From: Deltaproteobacteria bacterium
Lineage (GTDB): Bacteria; Desulfobacterota; Desulfobacteria; Desulfobacterales; ETH-SRB1
Assembly: GCA_003647525.1 (NCBI GenBank)
Contig: QMMZ01000166.1
Span: forward strand, 1 to 5,653
Length of the DNA stretch: 5,653 nt
Direction of reading: 5' to 3'
Below the pieces are notes generated by a model. That model did no database searches, was not told the DNA's origin, and saw nothing but the letters and a program-made list of their open reading frames with translations. Below, piece after piece: positions 4,890 to 5,653 of this stretch; positions within the stretch are counted from its first letter, which is position 1, and every line of letters begins with the position of its first letter. Made by a program: the position numbers and the translations under genes.

Positions 4890-5653
4890 GAAGAATTGCC
4901 TCAATATGGAATACCTCCACATGAACTGCCGAATTACCTGGAAAAAGTTCAATCGCAGCTTCCGGCTTTGCAACTTTTAATGCAGCTCGGCTGGCAGTAC
5001 TTGACACCTGAGGAAACCGTCAAGCTCAGACGCGGCAGATTGGGAACTACCATCCTTGAGCCGATACTGGCCGACCATATACGCACTCAATGCTGTTACG
5101 AATTCAAGGGCGCCACACATCTTTTTACGGAAAACGCCATCCAGAACGCAGTACAGGCTCTAAAGGTATTCAGGGCCACTGGTGCGACATATCAGAATGA
5201 ACAAGCATATGATCTGTTGTGCCTTGGAACCAGTATACCGCAGACCATCGAAGGTGACACAAAGAGTTTTACAATAGACTTTATTGACTGGAAACATCCT
5301 GAAAATAATACATATCACTGCACCGCAGAATACAAAATAGAGCGGATCGGTTATCAAAAACACTATGTGCCAGATATTGTCCTGTTTGTAAACGGAATTC
5401 CGCTTGTTGTAATTGAGTGCAAGCGTTCTGCTTACACGCAAACCAGAAAGAAACCCATTGACCTTGCAATAGATCAGCTTGCCGATTATCAGGCAAAAGA
5501 TGGTGTTCCACAGCTATTTCTTTATAGTCAGATTTTACTGGTCCTGGCTCGGGACAAGGCTCAGTACGGTACTACAGGCACGCCACGGCAGTTCTGGTCT
5601 GTCTGGAAGGGAGAAAACCTTGATCGTTCGATTGAACCGCTGCTCAAAAAACC
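4887..5653 (+). CDS. hsdR: type I R-M restriction subunit HsdR, N-terminal part (cut by window edge)
   Basis: HsdR supplies the nuclease and the ATP-driven DNA translocase of the type I enzyme; it cuts unmodified DNA away from the target. Only the first 255 codons are present, with the frame open to the edge; the family is usually about 1000 residues, so the helicase motor lies outside. The visible part is the HsdR N-terminal nuclease domain: a leader helix and LGWQYLTPEE (34-43), RGRLGTTILEPILADHI (49-65), then the PD-(D/E)XK core with P162-D163 in YVPDIVLF, E177 and K179 in VVIECKRS, followed by the type I QxxxY motif QLADY (197-201). The catalytic set is intact. The ATG at 4887 is preceded by AGGAG (4876-4880) with a 6-nt spacer, overlapping the hsdS stop codon. 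This arrangement, and the hairpin across it, suggests that HsdR synthesis depends on HsdS translation. Whether the gene is intact downstream cannot be seen. Confidence 0.95.
   Translation, partial: MEELPQYGIPPHELPNYLEKVQSQLPALQLLMQLGWQYLTPEETVKLRRGRLGTTILEPILADHIRTQCCYEFKGATHLFTENAIQNAVQALKVFRATGATYQNEQAYDLLCLGTSIPQTIEGDTKSFTIDFIDWKHPENNTYHCTAEYKIERIGYQKHYVPDIVLFVNGIPLVVIECKRSAYTQTRKKPIDLAIDQLADYQAKDGVPQLFLYSQILLVLARDKAQYGTTGTPRQFWSVWKGENLDRSIEPLLKK

Noticed and set aside
5479..5497. Small inverted repeat TTGCC/GGCAA in hsdR
   Set aside because: Five-bp arms are expected by chance in a sequence of this length.
1..5653. CRISPR array, tRNA, rRNA or complete insertion sequence
   Set aside because: No regularly spaced long direct repeats, no cloverleaf, no rRNA-like sequence and no transposase were seen on either strand.

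Overview
The window is the 5' two-thirds or so of a type I restriction-modification (R-M) operon, read entirely on the + strand, and it runs off the right edge inside hsdR. Order: a short AT-rich leader (1-294); a single-TRD, half-length HsdS-like protein (295-876); the adenine methyltransferase subunit hsdM (894-2432); a YhcG/DUF1016-type PD-(D/E)XK nuclease (2435-3589); a full-length, two-TRD specificity subunit hsdS (3645-4877); and the N-terminal nuclease part of the restriction-translocase subunit hsdR (4887 to the edge).

The genes are packed as one transcription unit, with gaps of 17, 2, 55 and 9 nt. HsdM plus the full HsdS should form the modification enzyme, and with HsdR the restriction enzyme. 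The half-S at the head gives the locus a third target-recognition domain. The DUF1016 protein is an accessory nuclease between hsdM and hsdS, so the operon encodes two predicted PD-(D/E)XK nucleases.

The most interesting small-scale signals are three. A perfect 7-bp-stem hairpin spans the hsdS stop codon, the hsdR Shine-Dalgarno and the hsdR start codon. A perfect 11-bp inverted repeat lies in frame inside the DUF1016 gene. A 9-nt-period repeat with an inverted partner sits at the DUF1016/hsdS junction and may be a scar of cargo gain.

The organism is a bacterium of moderate to low GC content using ordinary Shine-Dalgarno signals. Composition is patchy: by hand count 34 of 60 bases are G+C at 1501-1560, 32 of 60 at 2881-2940 and only 15 of 60 at 3841-3900. 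This fits a horizontally exchanged defence locus. No marker in the window fixes the phylum. The system is recognisable as type I R-M; what may be new is the combination of half-S, DUF1016 nuclease and the hairpin control of hsdR, not an unknown protein family.
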